Assembly: GCA_937901055.1 (NCBI GenBank)
Contig: CALCGO010000498.1
Coordinates: 1 to 8,333 of the forward strand
DNA: 8,333 nucleotides
Direction: 5' to 3'
Origin: an uncultured Rhodobacterales bacterium
GTDB lineage: Bacteria; Pseudomonadota; Alphaproteobacteria; Rhodobacterales; Rhodobacteraceae
This document shows positions 5,747 through 8,333 of this stretch, piece after piece; position 1 is the first letter of the stretch, and each line of letters begins with the position of its first letter. A model generated the notes under the pieces. That model was not told where the DNA came from. It saw only the letters and a program-made list of their open reading frames with translations, and ran no database searches. A program made the translations under genes and the position numbers.

Positions 5747-8022
5747 GCGTAGCCAAACCAAACCCGCACGACAGTGGCCCGATCCATGTTTCAGGCATTG
5801 CCCGCTATACTGACGACATTCCGATGGCCGATCCTGTGCATCTGGCGTTCGGCTTGTCCACCGTTGCCCATGCGAAGTTAACGTCTGTTAACCTTGATGC
5901 AGTTCGTGCTGCCGACGGTGTTGTTGATGTGTTAACAGCCGCTGACCTTCCGGCTGAAAATGACGTATCCCCAGCCGCGCATGACGAACCGATGTTGGCT
6001 GTTGATACGGTCCATTTTGTCGGCCAACCGATATTCTTGGTCGTGGCAACAAGCCACCGCGCCGCGCGTTTAGCGGCGCAGCTTGGCCAAATCGAATATG
6101 AAGAACTCCCCGCCTTGTTAACCATTGATGCGGCCATGGCGGCGGATAGCAAGTTTGAAGATGCCATGACCTTCCAGAACGGCGATGCGGACGCAGCAAT
6201 GGCGACCTCCGATCACCAAGTCGAAGGCAGCATGGAAATCGGCGGACAGGAACACTTTTACCTAGAGGGTCAAGCGGCCTCTGCGCAGCCTAACGAGGGG
6301 GACGTGTTGGTGCATTCGTCAACCCAGCACCCGACAGAAATCCAACATAAAGTGGCCGAAGGTTTGGGCGTGCCTATGAACGCCGTACGCGTCGAGACCC
6401 GCCGCATGGGTGGTGGTTTTGGCGGTAAGGAAAGTCAGGGTAATTCCTTGGCTGTGGCATCCGCCATTGTTGCGATGCGTTTGAACCGTCCTGCCAAAAT
6501 GCGGTATGACCGCGATGACGACATGGTCATCACCGGTAAACGGCATGATTTCCGCATTGACTACAAGGCAGGTTTCGATGCGACAGGCCGTCTGCAATCG
6601 GTGATCTTTGAACAGTTCGCCAAATGCGGTTGGGCGATGGACTTGTCCTTGCCTGTGGCCGACCGTGCGATGCTGCATGCGGATAACGCCTACTTCCTTC
6701 CGAATGTTCGGATACTTTCGCACCGTTTGAAAACGAACACCGTGTCGAACACCGCCTATCGCGGTTTTGGTGGCCCGCAGGGTGTGGTGGGGATCGAGCG
6801 GGTGATGGATCATATCGCCCATGACCTCGGTCTTGATCCGCTTGAGGTTCGCCGTGCGAATTTCTATGGCACGGATGATCGCAATGTGACGCCGTATCAT
6901 ATGACCGTTGAAGACAATGTGATGCCGGAAATCACCGACGAGCTGGTGGAAACATCCGACTACATCGCCCGTCGTGCCGAAATTGCGGCGTTCAACAAAA
7001 CCTCGCCCATCCTTAAACGTGGTATCGCGTTGACGCCCGTTAAATTCGGGATATCGTTCACGCTTACCCACCTTAATCAGGCGGGGGCGCTGGTGCATGT
7101 GTATTCCGATGGCTCGATCCATTTGAACCATGGTGGCACAGAGATGGGGCAGGGCCTCTTTACCAAGATTGCGCAGGTAGCGGCCACGGTGTTCGGAGTT
7201 GACCTTGCGGATGTAAAAATCACGGCGACGGACACGGCGAAAGTGCCAAACACTTCGGCCACGGCTGCGTCCTCGGGGGCGGATTTGAACGGCATGGCCT
7301 GCAAAGTGGCGTGCGAAACTATTCGCGCCCGATTGGTCGATTTTCTTGCTGAAAAGTGGCAGGCAAAGCCGGATCAAATTACGTTTAAGGATGGTGTTGT
7401 TGGGTACAACGGAAACTCCATGACGTTCGCGGAATTGGCGGCGGCGGCTTACGGCGCGCGCATCCAACTGTCTGCAACGGGGTTTTATAAAACGCCAAAA
7501 ATCAAATGGGATCGGTTTGCCGGAAAAGGCCGCCCGTTCCTCTATTTTTCTTACGGGGCGGCGGTCACCGAAGTGGTTATCGACACCCTAACGGGAGAAA
7601 ACCGGATTTTACGTACGGACATCCTGCATGACGTCGGCAAGTCCTTAAACCCCGCGCTGGATATTGGGCAGATTGAGGGGGCCTATGTGCAAGGTGCGGG
7701 TTGGTTAACAACCGAAGAACTGGTCTGGGATGATAAAGGCAAACTTTGGACCCATGCGCCCTCAACGTATAAAATCCCTGCCTGTTCGGACCGCCCGAAA
7801 GAATTCAATGTGGCCCTTTGGGAGCGCGGCGAAAACGTCGAAGACACGATTTACAAATCCAAAGCTGTTGGCGAACCGCCGTTTAACCTCGGCATTTCGG
7901 CCTTCATGGCGCTGTCTGATGCGGTGGCGTCTTGTGGCGATGCATACCCAGACATGGATGCACCCGCCACGTCTGAGCGTGTGCTAAAAACGGTTGATAT
8001 GGAAAAAGGTATCGCATGGTAA
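5743..8022 (+). CDS. xdhB: Xanthine dehydrogenase large subunit (molybdenum cofactor)
   Basis: This catalytic subunit hydroxylates hypoxanthine to xanthine and xanthine to urate at a molybdopterin centre, working as an (AB)2 complex with XdhA. It has 759 residues, against about 777 recalled for R. capsulatus. The opening HVSGIARYTDDIP is the start of the aldehyde oxidase/xanthine dehydrogenase a/b hammerhead domain. Active-site landmarks are all present: GGQEHFYLEG (167-176, cofactor Gln169), GGGFGGKE with E230, ADRAMLHADN with R308, AYRGFGG with R340, HGGTEMGQG (463-471), and AVGEPP with E711. E230, R308 and E711 correspond to the Glu802, Arg880 and Glu1261 of the bovine enzyme. The Glu/Arg pair favours xanthine dehydrogenase over aldehyde oxidase. 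GGGAGGGG (5729-5736) lies 6 bases before the ATG. The gene overlaps xdhA by 4 bases and xdhC by 7. Confidence 0.97.
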   Translation: MSVAKPNPHDSGPIHVSGIARYTDDIPMADPVHLAFGLSTVAHAKLTSVNLDAVRAADGVVDVLTAADLPAENDVSPAAHDEPMLAVDTVHFVGQPIFLVVATSHRAARLAAQLGQIEYEELPALLTIDAAMAADSKFEDAMTFQNGDADAAMATSDHQVEGSMEIGGQEHFYLEGQAASAQPNEGDVLVHSSTQHPTEIQHKVAEGLGVPMNAVRVETRRMGGGFGGKESQGNSLAVASAIVAMRLNRPAKMRYDRDDDMVITGKRHDFRIDYKAGFDATGRLQSVIFEQFAKCGWAMDLSLPVADRAMLHADNAYFLPNVRILSHRLKTNTVSNTAYRGFGGPQGVVGIERVMDHIAHDLGLDPLEVRRANFYGTDDRNVTPYHMTVEDNVMPEITDELVETSDYIARRAEIAAFNKTSPILKRGIALTPVKFGISFTLTHLNQAGALVHVYSDGSIHLNHGGTEMGQGLFTKIAQVAATVFGVDLADVKITATDTAKVPNTSATAASSGADLNGMACKVACETIRARLVDFLAEKWQAKPDQITFKDGVVGYNGNSMTFAELAAAAYGARIQLSATGFYKTPKIKWDRFAGKGRPFLYFSYGAAVTEVVIDTLTGENRILRTDILHDVGKSLNPALDIGQIEGAYVQGAGWLTTEELVWDDKGKLWTHAPSTYKIPACSDRPKEFNVALWERGENVEDTIYKSKAVGEPPFNLGISAFMALSDAVASCGDAYPDMDAPATSERVLKTVDMEKGIAW

Positions 8023-8333
8023 CTGGTTTCGACATTTCAGATTTGCGCCACCATATCCGCAATGCGGGCAGGGTGGTGCGCGTGGTGATTGCTGCGCATG
8101 GCGGCTCCACCCCGCGCGAAACTGGAACGTCGATGCTTGTGACTTTGGATGAACAATTCGGCACGATCGGTGGCGGTGTGTTGGAGTTCGAAGCGGTCGC
8201 AAATGCGCGAAAAATGTTGCAGACAGATGGCGATTGGCAGCGGGCCTTTAGTAAAATACCGCTTGGGCCAAATCTGGGGCAATGTTCTGGTGGGTCTGTT
8301 AGTTTATTGGCAGAATGTTACGGCGAGGTTGAG
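8016..8333 (+). CDS. xdhC: Xanthine dehydrogenase accessory protein XdhC (partial, cut by window end)
   Basis: This is the N-terminal 106 residues of a protein that normally has about 300; it runs off the right edge with no stop. The family binds the molybdenum cofactor, promotes its sulfuration, and inserts it into the XdhB subunit. Visible hallmarks of the XdhC/CoxI domain are AHGGSTPRETGTSMLV (27-42), GTIGGGVLEFEA (49-60) and PLGPNLGQCSGGSV (82-95). The conserved cysteine is C90; many homologues, from memory, have a second cysteine next to it (GQCCGG), but here it is serine. The ATG at 8016 overlaps the xdhB stop (ATGGTAA), and AAAGG (8005-8009) lies 6 bases upstream. This makes it the fourth gene of the coupled operon and fits its role as dedicated chaperone for the enzyme encoded just before it. 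Confidence 0.93.
   Translation, partial: MVTGFDISDLRHHIRNAGRVVRVVIAAHGGSTPRETGTSMLVTLDEQFGTIGGGVLEFEAVANARKMLQTDGDWQRAFSKIPLGPNLGQCSGGSVSLLAECYGEVE

Noticed and set aside
5878..5891. TTAA-N6-TTAA inside xdhB resembling a CtrA box
   Set aside because: The CtrA consensus needs a 7-base spacer, and the site lies inside coding sequence where GTTAAC-type codon pairs recur.
6319..7467. 382-codon open frame on the minus strand inside xdhB
   Set aside because: It lies fully antisense to a clearly conserved XDH subunit. Its translation is rich in His and Arg with no recognisable domain, as expected from the complement of biased codons.
1..8333. CRISPR arrays, tRNA or rRNA genes, insertion sequences, phage genes
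   Set aside because: No spaced direct repeats, RNA gene hallmarks, transposase motifs or phage proteins were seen; nearly all of the window is covered by the listed genes.

Overview
The window reads as chromosomal DNA from an alphaproteobacterium, most likely Rhodobacterales. This is judged from the DnaE sequence, the separate XdhA/XdhB/XdhC arrangement that matches Rhodobacter capsulatus, and moderately GC-rich third codon positions. No database search was possible, so the taxonomic placement is an inference.

Left part (1-3872, minus strand): dnaE, the replicative DNA polymerase III alpha subunit, is complete with all three catalytic aspartates and a clamp-binding QSSLF motif. Downstream of it on the same strand lies a small two-helix membrane protein. 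It looks like the N-terminal third of a DUF4386 protein and ends early. The 118-bp gap between them carries an FNR-like box (9 of 10 consensus positions) and an imperfect operator-like dyad, both upstream of the small gene. An 18-bp perfect palindrome lies just past its stop codon.

Middle (3873-3989): a 117-bp divergent intergenic region separates dnaE from the purine genes. It holds a perfect 6-bp inverted repeat with a 7-bp spacer just ahead of the uraH ribosome binding site.

Right part (3990-8333, plus strand): a tightly coupled purine-catabolism operon, uraH-xdhA-xdhB-xdhC, with every junction overlapping by 1 to 7 bases. XdhA (2x[2Fe-2S] and FAD) and XdhB (molybdenum cofactor) form xanthine dehydrogenase, which oxidises hypoxanthine and xanthine to urate. 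XdhC, cut by the window end, is the chaperone that supplies sulfurated cofactor. UraH hydrolyses 5-hydroxyisourate, the product of urate oxidation. The urate-oxidising enzyme that links XDH to UraH is not in the window.

Nothing in the window looks like a new biological system. The points worth a second look are small: the truncated DUF4386 gene with its regulatory-looking sites, the dyad ahead of uraH, and a Cys-to-Ser change in an XdhC motif.
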